From a virus, in the IMG/VR virus record IMGVR_UViG_3300022752_000030, positions 47,238 to 111,237 of that record: a stretch of DNA of 64,000 nucleotides, one strand, 5' to 3'. Both the position numbers and the translations under genes were made by a program. Position 1 is the first letter of the stretch; each line of letters starts with the position of its first letter. This document shows positions 1-6,135 of this stretch, in pieces. Below the pieces are notes generated by a model that saw only the letters and a program-made list of their open reading frames with translations, did not search any database and was not told where the DNA came from.

Positions 1-1
1 T

Positions 2-29
2 ATTGTACACGAATTAAAATGATTGTCAA
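2..29 (-). promoter_or_regulatory. sigma70-like promoter reading out of the window
   Basis: On the minus strand a perfect -35 TTGACA (24-29) is followed after 16 bases by TACAAT (2-7). It fires leftwards, away from the tRNA. The -35 partly overlaps a short inverted repeat, CAACAC-CT-GTGTTG (27-40). The hexamers match the other early-type promoters of this window (2082, 6107, 15360). Confidence 0.65.
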
Positions 30-60
30 CACCTGTGTTGTTTTTTTACAACTTGTTTTT

Positions 61-150
61 TGGCGGTGCGACTGAGATTCGAACTCAGAAGCCGGTGTTA
101 ACCGACCGAAGGATTAGCAATCCTCTCCAATACCGTTATGGGACCGCACC
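61..150 (-). tRNA. tRNA-Ser (anticodon GCU)
   Basis: The minus strand folds into a class II tRNA. The acceptor stem GGTGCGG pairs with TCGCACC, with one G-U at the base, followed by discriminator G and an encoded CCA. The anticodon loop TTGCTAA gives GCU, which reads AGC/AGU Ser codons. A long variable arm typical of Ser tRNAs and a T arm with stem CTGAG and loop TTCGAAT complete it. The tRNA sits inside the reading frame of a truncated acyltransferase, at the distal end of the dCMP deaminase operon. Confidence 0.93.
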
Positions 151-277
151 ATTGAAATGCTTTAACATTATCGGCTATTGAACAATATTTTCCTATTTGA
201 ATTTTTGTTCCTTCACCCCATTGAAAAATAGCTATGTGATTTGATCCATAAGTGTGATCACCACATATTAATGACAT
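110..277 (-). pseudogene. N-terminal remnant of a hexapeptide acyltransferase
   Basis: A 55-codon minus-strand frame begins directly after the stop of the SprT-like gene. Its first ~42 residues read like the start of a left-handed beta-helix (xenobiotic-acetyltransferase type) acyltransferase: GDHTYGS, then WGEGTKIQIGKYCSIADNV, the typical first hexapeptide coil with the IGKYCSI signature. The frame then runs into tRNA-Ser and stops inside it, so the rest of the enzyme is missing. I infer a gene truncated by insertion of, or recombination at, the tRNA. The peptide may still be translated but cannot be an enzyme. The family match is by eye. Confidence 0.5.
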
Positions 278-787
278 TTAAATATTTTTCCATTTGATTG
301 GTGTTGATACTATCGGCAAAGCAGGATTTCTAAATTCTTCAAGTATTTCCCACAGATGTTCGGAAATTGCAAACTTAGTTAATAATCCAGATTCACGTCC
401 ATAAGCATCAATTTCCCACGGATGGGACCAATATTCAACTTTATCGGAATCTATTTTTTCTCCGCGCCACATAGAGAGTTGATCATTCGTTTCATTGAAC
501 GCAAATTGCTTTAAATGCACCATTTCGTGAGCCAAAGTTTCGAGTATTCTCCTCGCACCTATTCCTGGATGCAACTCTATTAAAAAATCTCTAGCTTGTT
601 TTGCGGTATTATAATCTTCAACCAGACAATAACCATATTCTTGTAATTTTCCATCAAAACGAATTTTGACAGAACAGTTATTTCGTATTCTGGTATTTTT
701 GATTAATTCTTTTGAATAAAAAGAAGCGGCTCTTTCAACAAATGGTTTAAAGTCTTTGTCTGGACAATTAAATACTTTAATTTGCAT
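278..787 (-). CDS. SprT-like zinc metallopeptidase domain protein
   Basis: A 169-residue protein with a zinc-binding HEMVH motif (H87, E88, H91) in the context LAHEMVHLKQ, as in SprT/Spartan-like metallopeptidases. Spartan cleaves DNA-protein crosslinks; phage homologues are mostly uncharacterised, so a role in clearing proteins from DNA is only inference. The N-terminal ~70 residues hold a short alpha/beta segment of no family I recognise. The third zinc ligand is not obvious; H117 (WSHPWE) is a candidate. It is part of the small operon after the promoter at 2082-2110. The start codon is ATG with a weak AAGG ribosome site. Confidence 0.65.
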   Translation of the reverse strand: MQIKVFNCPDKDFKPFVERAASFYSKELIKNTRIRNNCSVKIRFDGKLQEYGYCLVEDYNTAKQARDFLIELHPGIGARRILETLAHEMVHLKQFAFNETNDQLSMWRGEKIDSDKVEYWSHPWEIDAYGRESGLLTKFAISEHLWEILEEFRNPALPIVSTPIKWKNI

Positions 788-842
788 CTGACAACCTTTA
801 AAATAACTGTTAAAATACTTAACACTCCTAATCTATTTAGAA

Positions 843-1220
843 TTATTGAATTTTTGTTCCTAATTTCGCATCCCGATAAATGGTGGTGGTATGAATTAGT
901 TCGGGTCTAAAGTATTCTTTTAATATATCAGTAACAACACTTTCGTCATATTCTTTACACGAAAAAACATCCAGATATAAGTCACCAGTATTATCCAAAA
1001 AATGACCCATAATATTTGAAGTTTCAATTAGTTGAATGACGGTCCATCCTGCTTTGTCTGTACCATCAGCAAAATGAACAAGCTGAGGTTCACCGTAGGG
1101 TACCATATCAATTCTTTTAACTAAATCTTTTGTAAAATTTTTAATGTACAAAGAATCTTGTGCCTTATATCGATCACAATTTTTAGCATCTAACATCAGA
1201 TGTTTTCCCCAATGCATCAT
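843..1220 (-). CDS. speD: S-adenosylmethionine decarboxylase-like pyruvoyl enzyme
   Basis: A 125-residue protein resembling bacterial class 1b AdoMet decarboxylase (SpeD), which self-cleaves at a serine to make a pyruvoyl cofactor and feeds spermidine synthesis. Family landmarks are present with exact spacing: N-terminal GKHLMLD; Ser68 as candidate pyruvoyl residue in ETSNIMGHF; His73 five residues on; Cys88 in DVFSC twenty residues after the serine. B. subtilis SpeD has S63, H68 and C83, the same 5 and 20 spacing. The residue before the serine is Thr rather than Glu. Some SpeD homologues, including phage ones, have shifted to ornithine or arginine decarboxylation, so the substrate is uncertain. 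The start overlaps the dCMP deaminase stop (ATGA), implying translational coupling. Confidence 0.75.
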   Translation of the reverse strand: MMHWGKHLMLDAKNCDRYKAQDSLYIKNFTKDLVKRIDMVPYGEPQLVHFADGTDKAGWTVIQLIETSNIMGHFLDNTGDLYLDVFSCKEYDESVVTDILKEYFRPELIHTTTIYRDAKLGTKIQ

Positions 1221-1708
1221 ATCTTTTTAACCTCAATTCCTGCTTTTTCTAGAAAATTTAGACCACTTTCGTCCCTATAAGAATTTCTATAATAGAGAGA
1301 GTTAATACCTGATTGATAAACTAATTTTGCACATTCAATGCAAGGTGCATGTGTAACAAACATTATCGAGTCTTGACCAGATTCATTACTTTTTGCTAAC
1401 TTTGCAATTGCATTACTTTCAGCATGAATCACTTCTGGTTTTGTTTTGGTACCGTACCAAGCATTTTTATTTGGACACCACTTCCAACCTCTCATGACAA
1501 AATTATTAGAACCTAATTCTGGATTATCTTTCGTCCATTCAATAGTTTCACAATCATTGTCCCAACCAGCTGGCGTTCCATTATAACCAATAGAAATGAT
1601 ACGATTATCTTTTACGATAACAGCACCAACTTTTAATCTTTTAGCTGAAGATAACTTACCGAACCTTTCGGCAGTATCCATGAACGCTTCAATCCATTTT
1701 TGTTTCAT
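1217..1708 (-). CDS. cd: dCMP deaminase
   Basis: A zinc-dependent deoxycytidylate deaminase that makes dUMP from dCMP, supplying thymidylate synthesis. The HAE zinc/proton-shuttle motif (IHAESNAIAK) and the PCxxC pair (HAPCIECAK) are intact, and the substrate-side GYNGTPAG is conserved. Length is normal for phage dCMP deaminases. I chose the second ATG: the first ATG touches its GGAAG directly, while the second has a 6-base gap and forms a TAATG overlap with the stop of the preceding 59-codon gene. The gene belongs to the small operon behind the promoter at 2082. Confidence 0.9.
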   Translation of the reverse strand: MKQKWIEAFMDTAERFGKLSSAKRLKVGAVIVKDNRIISIGYNGTPAGWDNDCETIEWTKDNPELGSNNFVMRGWKWCPNKNAWYGTKTKPEVIHAESNAIAKLAKSNESGQDSIMFVTHAPCIECAKLVYQSGINSLYYRNSYRDESGLNFLEKAGIEVKKI

Positions 1709-1887
1709 TACCATCTTCCATCATCAATGATGAGTCGAATCCAAAAAGGACCAAAATAAATTGCATTTTCAAAAACATAGCAATCAGAAGGAAATTCTTT
1801 CGTCCTATCTCTAATCCATTCGAATCTCCAGTGAAAAGGATTTAACACAAATCCAATCCAAAGTCCGGAATATTTTAACCATTTCAT
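1708..1887 (-). CDS. small hypothetical protein, 59 aa
   Basis: A minus-strand ORF of 59 residues starting MKWLKYSGLW, with a Trp/aromatic-rich NPFHWRFEWIRDR segment. GGAG lies 8 bases before its ATG. It overlaps both neighbours by an ATGA-type (upstream gene) and a TAATG-type (dCMP deaminase) junction, which is strong evidence that it is translated. The hydrophobic N-terminus is too short and interrupted to call a membrane segment. I do not recognise a function; short Trp-rich ORFs of this sort are common in T4-like early regions. Confidence 0.7.
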   Translation of the reverse strand: MKWLKYSGLWIGFVLNPFHWRFEWIRDRTKEFPSDCYVFENAIYFGPFWIRLIIDDGRW

Positions 1888-2072
1888 TTGATGAACTCCA
1901 AACTATCTTTTCGGATATAACGAACTGGAGTTTTATTTTGTGGTGTTTTTATGACAGGAAGAAAAGCAACACCATCAATCTCTTTGATTTCCCAATTCGA
2001 ATAGGTAAAATATTCTTCCTGATTCGTGCGGACACGAACTTTTTTTAATACAGGTACTTTAATGTTTTTCAT
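1884..2072 (-). CDS. small basic hypothetical protein
   Basis: About 62 residues, starting MKNIKVPVLKKVRVR, followed by an aromatic beta-type stretch (YFTYSNWEI) and a basic C-terminus. It is the first gene after the consensus promoter at 2082-2110. An in-frame ATG lies at 2090, but it would be upstream of the expected transcription start (~2075), so 2072 is the better start. That leaves only a few bases of leader and no ribosome site, so this looks near-leaderless. The stop overlaps the next ATG (ATGA). I cannot assign a function. Confidence 0.6.
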   Translation of the reverse strand: MKNIKVPVLKKVRVRTNQEEYFTYSNWEIKEIDGVAFLPVIKTPQNKTPVRYIRKDSLEFIK

Positions 2073-2081
2073 AATGAATAA

Positions 2082-2110
2082 ATTATACAAAAAAGAAAGG
2101 GCTCTGTCAA
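2082..2110 (-). promoter_or_regulatory. consensus sigma70 promoter for the small-gene/dCMP deaminase operon
   Basis: A perfect TTGACA (2105-2110), 17-base spacer and perfect TATAAT (2082-2087) on the minus strand. It should drive the 62-aa gene, the 59-aa gene, dCMP deaminase, the SpeD-like gene and the SprT-like gene. The -35 sits in the loop and inner arm of the terminator hairpin that ends the upstream hsp20 transcript, so termination and re-initiation share the same bases. Confidence 0.85.
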
Positions 2111-2117
2111 GAGCCCT
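2088..2117 (-). terminator. intrinsic terminator after hsp20 and the 25-aa ORF
   Basis: The hairpin AGGGCTCT / loop of 4 / AGAGCCCT (8 bp, 2098-2117) is followed on the minus strand by a T-rich tract (2088-2097). It lies five bases after the stop of the 25-codon ORF. On the plus strand it is also followed by a T-rich run, but no plus-strand gene is nearby. Confidence 0.85.
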
Positions 2118-2121
2118 ATTT

Positions 2122-2199
2122 TTATTTACCTTTGTTTTGGAATTTTTCAGGATTATTTAACTGATCCCATTCCTCATCGGATACAGGCCACCAGTTCAT
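2122..2199 (-). CDS. micropeptide, 25 aa
   Basis: A 25-codon ORF starting MNWWPVSDEEWDQL, ending NPEKFQNKGK. Its ATG overlaps the hsp20 stop (AAATGA), a GGAAG ribosome site lies just upstream, and it stops directly before the terminator, so it fits neatly as the last cistron of the hsp20 transcript. The Trp-rich acidic N-terminus and polar tail look like a real peptide rather than noise. I know of no function. Confidence 0.5.
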   Translation of the reverse strand: MNWWPVSDEEWDQLNNPEKFQNKGK

Positions 2200-2642
2200 T
2201 TTTCTTCCTTAATGGTAATTTTTTTGATAGCGTCTTGAGCTTTGATCATGTTCTCCAGCCAAACCTTGAGCATACCATTTGCCAATTCTGCATCTTTAAT
2301 TTCAACTTTATCAGCCAAAGTAAAAGTGCGTTCAAAAGAACGATTTGCAATGCCTTTGTATAGGTAATCACTTTCAGTATCATCTTTTGTTGCACCTTTG
2401 ATGATAAGTTTATTACCCTCTAAAGTCATTTCAATATCAGATTTTGCAAATCCAGCAACAGCCATTTCGATAACATATTTGTTATCTTTGACTTGTTTGA
2501 TATTGTATGGAGGATACCCAGCGACTTTTGCAGATTGTTCTGCAATTTTTTTAAGTGTGTCTAGGGTTTGATCGAAGCCAACCGTGAATGGTTGAAATTG
2601 ACCGAAAAGGTCTTTACCGAATACATCTTTCATGTATGTCAT
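2196..2642 (-). CDS. hsp20: small heat shock protein (Hsp20/IbpA-like)
   Basis: A 148-residue alpha-crystallin-domain chaperone. The core matches bacterial IbpA-type proteins: YPPYNI, VIEMAVAGFAKSDIEM, then YKGIANRSFERTFTLAD and the conserved A-x-x-x-N-G-x-L (AELANGMLKV). Small Hsp20 genes are common in T4-like phages of aquatic bacteria, where they are thought to help capsid or fibre folding during infection; that role is inferred from the family. The start has a strong AAGGAG six bases upstream. The gene is preceded by a late promoter and a pseudoknot-plus-terminator leader, suggesting attenuation-type control. Confidence 0.88.
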   Translation of the reverse strand: MTYMKDVFGKDLFGQFQPFTVGFDQTLDTLKKIAEQSAKVAGYPPYNIKQVKDNKYVIEMAVAGFAKSDIEMTLEGNKLIIKGATKDDTESDYLYKGIANRSFERTFTLADKVEIKDAELANGMLKVWLENMIKAQDAIKKITIKEEK

Positions 2643-2670
2643 TTGTTTCTCCTTAAAAAAGCGAAAAAGT

Positions 2671-2701
2671 TTTTAAAAAATCCAACCTAAAAAGCGTTGG
2701 A
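2671..2701 (-). terminator. intrinsic terminator in the hsp20 leader
   Basis: On the minus strand the stem TCCAAC (2696-2701) pairs with GTTGGA (2681-2686) around a 9-base loop, followed by TTTTTT. It directly abuts the last base pair of the upstream pseudoknot and lies about 30 bases before the hsp20 ATG. It may end the replisome transcript after regA, act as a regulated attenuator of hsp20, or both. Confidence 0.7.
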
Positions 2702-2755
2702 CCGAGTAATTTATTACTAGCCTTAACCTCGGCACTGCTAGTTCCCATCCCTGAG
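2702..2755 (-). promoter_or_regulatory. putative H-type pseudoknot RNA element in the hsp20 leader
   Basis: Minus-strand RNA contains two interleaved helices. P1 is ACUAGC (2737-2742) with GCUAGU (2716-2721); P2 is CCGAG (2728-2732) with CUCGG (2702-2706). The loops are 4, 6 and 9 bases, the last A/U-rich (AAUAAAUUA) as in triplex-forming pseudoknots. An alternative pairing of CCGAG with CUCaGG (2750-2755) would exclude P2. An intrinsic terminator follows with no spacer. The layout resembles a riboswitch or attenuator, but I do not recognise the class. The T4 gene 32 leader pseudoknot is a precedent for phage regulation of this type. Confidence 0.5.
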
Positions 2756-2763
2756 AATATAAT

Positions 2764-2771
2764 TATTTATA
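2764..2771 (-). promoter_or_regulatory. T4-type late promoter (TATAAATA) before hsp20
   Basis: The octamer TATAAATA on the minus strand lies just after the regA stop, in the position expected to start RNA about ten bases before the pseudoknot leader. T4 late promoters consist of this -10 element alone, recognised by gp55. Confidence 0.55.
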
Positions 2772-2772
2772 A

Positions 2773-3186
2773 TTATTCAGTATCTTTTTGTGGTTTTTTA
2801 CCGATATTATATTTCGGAATTAATTGCCACTCAGACTTTTCTTTATGTGAAATAATTTTAATTTGAGACAAGAAAATAGGAACTGGATTTTCCGTTTGTT
2901 CTTTTCTCACAATTTCAATTAAACCCCAATCTTGTAATAAGTTTACAATAGCATTTCTTCTTGATAAATCATTTTCAGAAATATCTGTTGGTTTTCCGTC
3001 TAATGCAAACAATTCTTTAAAGTGTACAATATAATATTGTCCTCTTTTGTGTAAAATATGGCATGACTGATACAACATCTTTTCTTTTTTAGAAGCGACA
3101 CCAATTCGTGTTAACGTTTCACGAACTTTTAAAAAATCATCTTTTTCTTTAAGTTTTACCTCAACTAAGTCTTTAATTTCTAGCAT
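2773..3186 (-). CDS. regA: RegA translational repressor
   Basis: RegA binds early phage mRNAs near their start codons and blocks ribosomes. The 137-residue protein follows T4 RegA closely: KVRETLTRIGVA, LYQSCHILHKRGQYYIVHFK and LLQDWGLIEIV, then a KSEWQLIPKYNIG C-terminus. Length is slightly over the T4 protein (122). It overlaps the end of the clamp-loader gene 62 by 14 bases, as expected for the conserved 45-44-62-regA operon. AU-rich start regions such as AGAATAATGCTAG of its own mRNA are plausible autoregulatory targets. Confidence 0.95.
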   Translation of the reverse strand: MLEIKDLVEVKLKEKDDFLKVRETLTRIGVASKKEKMLYQSCHILHKRGQYYIVHFKELFALDGKPTDISENDLSRRNAIVNLLQDWGLIEIVRKEQTENPVPIFLSQIKIISHKEKSEWQLIPKYNIGKKPQKDTE

Positions 3187-3574
3187 TATTCTTGACTCCG
3201 CCTTTGTCTGTTTTTATTTTTATTTCAGCGATCTGTTCATCTGTGAGAATACTTAAAGCTTCCTTGGCTTTAGTATTAGAATAACCAAAATAGGTTTTCA
3301 CAACGTCAATATTCTCGTCAACTTTAGATTTTTGCCACGGTTGAAATTTCCGTTTCATAGGTCTAATACTATTTAGAAGATATTGGTATTGCATGTCTTT
3401 ATCTAGACTCGGCCATCTGTTCATTTCGTTGGCATACAAAACACAATCCAAATGATAAGACAAGGCACGGTTAACCAAGAAAGGATGATAGTCCTTTAAA
3501 TCTAACTCATCATAGATTACAGATTTTTTAGTTGTGAGTATGGATGGAATAATTTCTTTGAACAGGTCAGGCAT
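3173..3574 (-). CDS. 62: clamp loader small subunit gp62
   Basis: Partner of gp44 in loading the sliding clamp onto primer-template DNA. At 133 residues it is shorter than T4 gp62 (187), as in other distant T4-like phages. The conserved block HPFLVNRALSYHLDCVLYANEMN and the later LLNSIRPMKRKFQPW identify it. It lies between the GIY-YIG-like gene (1 base apart) and regA (overlap). In T4 gene 62 directly follows gene 44 and is translationally coupled to it; here a 200-codon gene intervenes. Confidence 0.9.
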   Translation of the reverse strand: MPDLFKEIIPSILTTKKSVIYDELDLKDYHPFLVNRALSYHLDCVLYANEMNRWPSLDKDMQYQYLLNSIRPMKRKFQPWQKSKVDENIDVVKTYFGYSNTKAKEALSILTDEQIAEIKIKTDKGGVKNNARN

Positions 3575-3575
3575 A

Positions 3576-4178
3576 TTAATTCATCCATTGCGTTATATCT
3601 TGTTTGTTAATTCTCTTTATATACTTCTGAGAAATAGAATCTTCTTTTTTTCTAGAATCACTAAAGTCATCGGCTTCTGCAAGATTTAAATAAGGTAAAC
3701 GACCAAACATTTTTTGATATTGATAAATTTGTTCACTCTCAACCAATGATAGTAAATTTCTCATACCAACTGCTGGAACATGACTTTTTGGTATTAGAAG
3801 TGCAATATAAAAAGTCTTTTCTGAGGTAGTGTCCTCACTATACAAACTGTGATATAGTTCATACTTTCTCTTTTCAGAACCAAAATTACCATTGGGATTA
3901 CTGAACCTAGGTAGATGTTGTTTCATTCTTGCATGTGGTGCAGTAGTCAAAGAAGGCTCTCTGTGTGCTTCTTTCCTATCTGCTGTATAGTTATCTTTTA
4001 GACCCCCAGCCATACCAAAATAAAAAGTTTCCTCTAACATGAAAGGCCATTGGTTCTGTGGTGGCATAGAATCCAACCAAGAAAAAGCATATACAACACT
4101 TGTCAAGTTTTTTGTGTAATCATAAACTTTTTCTTTTGTTGTCCAAAAGAGATTCATATTTTCGTTTGTATAAATCAT
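3576..4178 (-). CDS. GIY-YIG-like nuclease inserted between genes 44 and 62
   Basis: A 200-residue protein with no counterpart in the T4 replisome operon. I see the element order of a GIY-YIG domain: VVYAF (28-32) for GIY, FYFGMAG (52-58) for YIG, R84-x3-H88 for the catalytic Arg and His/Tyr helix, and a late E...PYLN segment (about 165-181) where the metal-binding Glu and terminal PxLN usually lie. No NUMOD or zinc-finger DNA-binding tail is visible, so it is not a typical homing enzyme. The start overlaps the gp44 stop (ATGA) and one base separates its end from gp62, so it is well embedded in the operon rather than freshly inserted. The family assignment is by motif only. Confidence 0.45.
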   Translation of the reverse strand: MIYTNENMNLFWTTKEKVYDYTKNLTSVVYAFSWLDSMPPQNQWPFMLEETFYFGMAGGLKDNYTADRKEAHREPSLTTAPHARMKQHLPRFSNPNGNFGSEKRKYELYHSLYSEDTTSEKTFYIALLIPKSHVPAVGMRNLLSLVESEQIYQYQKMFGRLPYLNLAEADDFSDSRKKEDSISQKYIKRINKQDITQWMN

Positions 4179-5107
4179 TTAAATTCACTTTCAACCATAA
4201 TTTCGGTCAAACAAGCCATTAAATTGATCTCATGATCCGCAACAAACGCTGCTTGGTATTGATACTTAGCAAGAATTAAAACCAATTGTGGTACAGAATT
4301 AGGTTTCAAGTTATCATATAATGCATCATAGATATTGCGGAAAATACGTGTTTGATCATTATCTAAATTATTGGTAACCCATTTACGACAAGACCCAAAA
4401 TCTTTATCTTTCAAAGCACCAATTAATGATTCCATCTTAACGTCAGAAATGGCAGCTAAGATTCCTTTATCAATTTTTCCACTCACACCATATCTTTGCA
4501 ATTCATTCAACACTCGCCTATTATCAGGAAAGTGTTTGGTGATTACAGAAGCGACTACTTCTTTTTCATATTCAATTTTTTCACTTTGTAATATGAACTC
4601 AACTCGACGGAAGAATTGAGAAGCCATTTTAGCTTTACTGCCATTGGCTTTAAAGTCAACTACGGTGCAACGGGAATGAATTGGATCGATGATCCTATTC
4701 TTAAAATTACAGGTGAATATAAACGAACAATTGGATGCAAATTCTTCGATGCCTGCTCGTAGGATCGCTTGAGCATTTGGTGTCAAATAGTCAGCTTCAT
4801 CTAGAATAATGACTTTACGACCGCCCACCAAGGACATAGATGATGCATAGTTCTTGATTTTTACACGAATCGTATCAACGCCGTTTTCATCAGAACCGTT
4901 GATGATGATATAATCACAACCTACTTCTTCACACATGGCACGTGCAACTGTTGTTTTACCGACACCAGCTGAACCTGCCAGAAGTAGATTGGGAATTTCT
5001 TTGCGATTTACATATTCCTGAAACGTAGACTTTAGTGTATCAGGAAGAATACAATCTTCGATTTTATTTGGGCGATATTTTTCCACCCACAACATGTGAT
5101 CTATCAT
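4175..5107 (-). CDS. 44: clamp loader large subunit gp44
   Basis: AAA+ ATPase that, with gp62, opens and loads the gp45 clamp. Walker A GSAGVGKT (45-52), Walker B with DEAD box (104-107) and the SRC motif with Arg finger (R147) are intact; the N-terminal WVEKYRP is the usual clamp-loader start. The 310-residue length is close to T4 (319). GGAG precedes the first ATG by seven bases, supporting this start over Met5. Confidence 0.97.
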   Translation of the reverse strand: MIDHMLWVEKYRPNKIEDCILPDTLKSTFQEYVNRKEIPNLLLAGSAGVGKTTVARAMCEEVGCDYIIINGSDENGVDTIRVKIKNYASSMSLVGGRKVIILDEADYLTPNAQAILRAGIEEFASNCSFIFTCNFKNRIIDPIHSRCTVVDFKANGSKAKMASQFFRRVEFILQSEKIEYEKEVVASVITKHFPDNRRVLNELQRYGVSGKIDKGILAAISDVKMESLIGALKDKDFGSCRKWVTNNLDNDQTRIFRNIYDALYDNLKPNSVPQLVLILAKYQYQAAFVADHEINLMACLTEIMVESEFK

Positions 5108-5137
5108 TCAAAAACTCCATAATATAAAAAAATAAAT

Positions 5138-5413
5138 TCACTTCACTTCATTCATCGATTCAAACAAAGCTTCAAATTCTTTTGATTCAGCAATTTCAGT
5201 TTGAAATGAATTTTTATGTTGTGTTTTTGCCATACGTTTAAGAATCTTTTTAGGAATCTTCAATTCGTCATATGCAATATCAACAATATCTTTGATTGCC
5301 ATGTTGTTGCCATCATTTTTGTGCATATGTACAACAACTTCGTCAATATATCCTTTTAACTTTTTTAAAGCTTCTTCATCAAAAGAACCAAATAATGTAT
5401 TCACTTTAGTCAA
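5138..5413 (-). CDS. DsbA-like small DNA-binding protein
   Basis: A 91-residue, charged, helical protein between the clamp and the clamp loader. The segment AIKDIVDIAYDELKIPKK followed by ILKRMAKTQHKN and a Glu-rich end resembles T4 DsbA (IKDIRIRAKDELG ... LLALYHKDN ... EEVVELYD), the late-promoter double-strand DNA-binding protein. T4 dsbA sits elsewhere, next to gene 33. The best start is TTG with GGAG seven bases upstream, overlapping the region of the gp45 stop; a GTG lies nine bases later. The assignment rests on a short similarity. Confidence 0.45.
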   Translation of the reverse strand: MTKVNTLFGSFDEEALKKLKGYIDEVVVHMHKNDGNNMAIKDIVDIAYDELKIPKKILKRMAKTQHKNSFQTEIAESKEFEALFESMNEVK

Positions 5414-5415
5414 AA

Positions 5416-6087
5416 TTATTCTCCAAATTTTGAATGTTTAGCTTCAATTGCGATCCAATATTGCATAGAACCGTCTTCACTCTTGAATGATGCCAAACCT
5501 TTAGATGAAATCTCAACTTCATAGGTATTTGACATCAACTTTAAATTATCTGTCATAAAAACAGCTTTGAATGATTTACCATTGCCCTCTGCAATTTCTG
5601 TAGCATTGATGTGTGCAGAATCATCATCAGCGTTAAAAGTTGTAACGTTAATTGCATCACCGTCTGATTCAAATGCAATGTGGGGTGATTGCAACAAACT
5701 AGCGTTCTTTAATACAGACGCCAAATCATCAGATTTGAATGTAAAAGAAACATCAACAGAAGGAATGTTCAATTCTTTTTCTGGTGCGGTAACGATAGCA
5801 GTTTTCGCTGCGGTACGATACCATGTTTTACTTTTATTTGATTTGAAAATAACATGTTTCTCATCAAAATCAATTTCACAATCTTTATTCACAGAATAAA
5901 TTGATAAAAACTGATTCAAGTCGTAGATGCAAAAATCTTTAGGAAATTCATCTTTAATAGTGGCTTTAGCCAAAATTGTTTTAGTTGGTGCCATCGTAGC
6001 CAACTTATTTCCTTTTTTGAATTCAATGTTGTTATTAATTCCAACAAAGTTTTTCAACACAGTTAATGTTTCACTCGAAATTTTCAT
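5416..6087 (-). CDS. 45: sliding clamp gp45
   Basis: DNA polymerase processivity clamp, which in T4 also activates late transcription through gp55 and gp33. From MKISSETLTVLKNFVGIN onward the protein follows T4 gp45, including FCIYDLNQFLSIYS and the C-terminal WIAIEA. The frame is open 16 codons further upstream, but GGAG six bases before this ATG, the promoter at 6107-6135 and homology all choose the shorter 223-residue form. It is the first gene of the 45-44-62-regA operon. Confidence 0.93.
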   Translation of the reverse strand: MKISSETLTVLKNFVGINNNIEFKKGNKLATMAPTKTILAKATIKDEFPKDFCIYDLNQFLSIYSVNKDCEIDFDEKHVIFKSNKSKTWYRTAAKTAIVTAPEKELNIPSVDVSFTFKSDDLASVLKNASLLQSPHIAFESDGDAINVTTFNADDDSAHINATEIAEGNGKSFKAVFMTDNLKLMSNTYEVEISSKGLASFKSEDGSMQYWIAIEAKHSKFGE

Positions 6088-6106
6088 AATATACTCCAAA
6101 AAATTT

Positions 6107-6135
6107 ATTGTACAATTTTTAATCAGTTTTGTCAA
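6107..6135 (-). promoter_or_regulatory. sigma70-like promoter of the replisome operon
   Basis: TTGACA (6130-6135), 17-base spacer, TACAAT (6107-6112) on the minus strand; transcription should begin near 6100, giving a short leader with GGAG before gp45. The -35 lies in the loop of a small inverted repeat, TCAGTT / AACTGA (6123-6139), and overlaps the end of the upstream DUF5664 gene. Confidence 0.8.

Noticed and set aside
4101-4106. TTGACA on the minus strand inside the GIY-YIG-like gene
   Set aside because: No -10 at 16-18 bases; the nearest TATA-like hexamer is only nine bases away.
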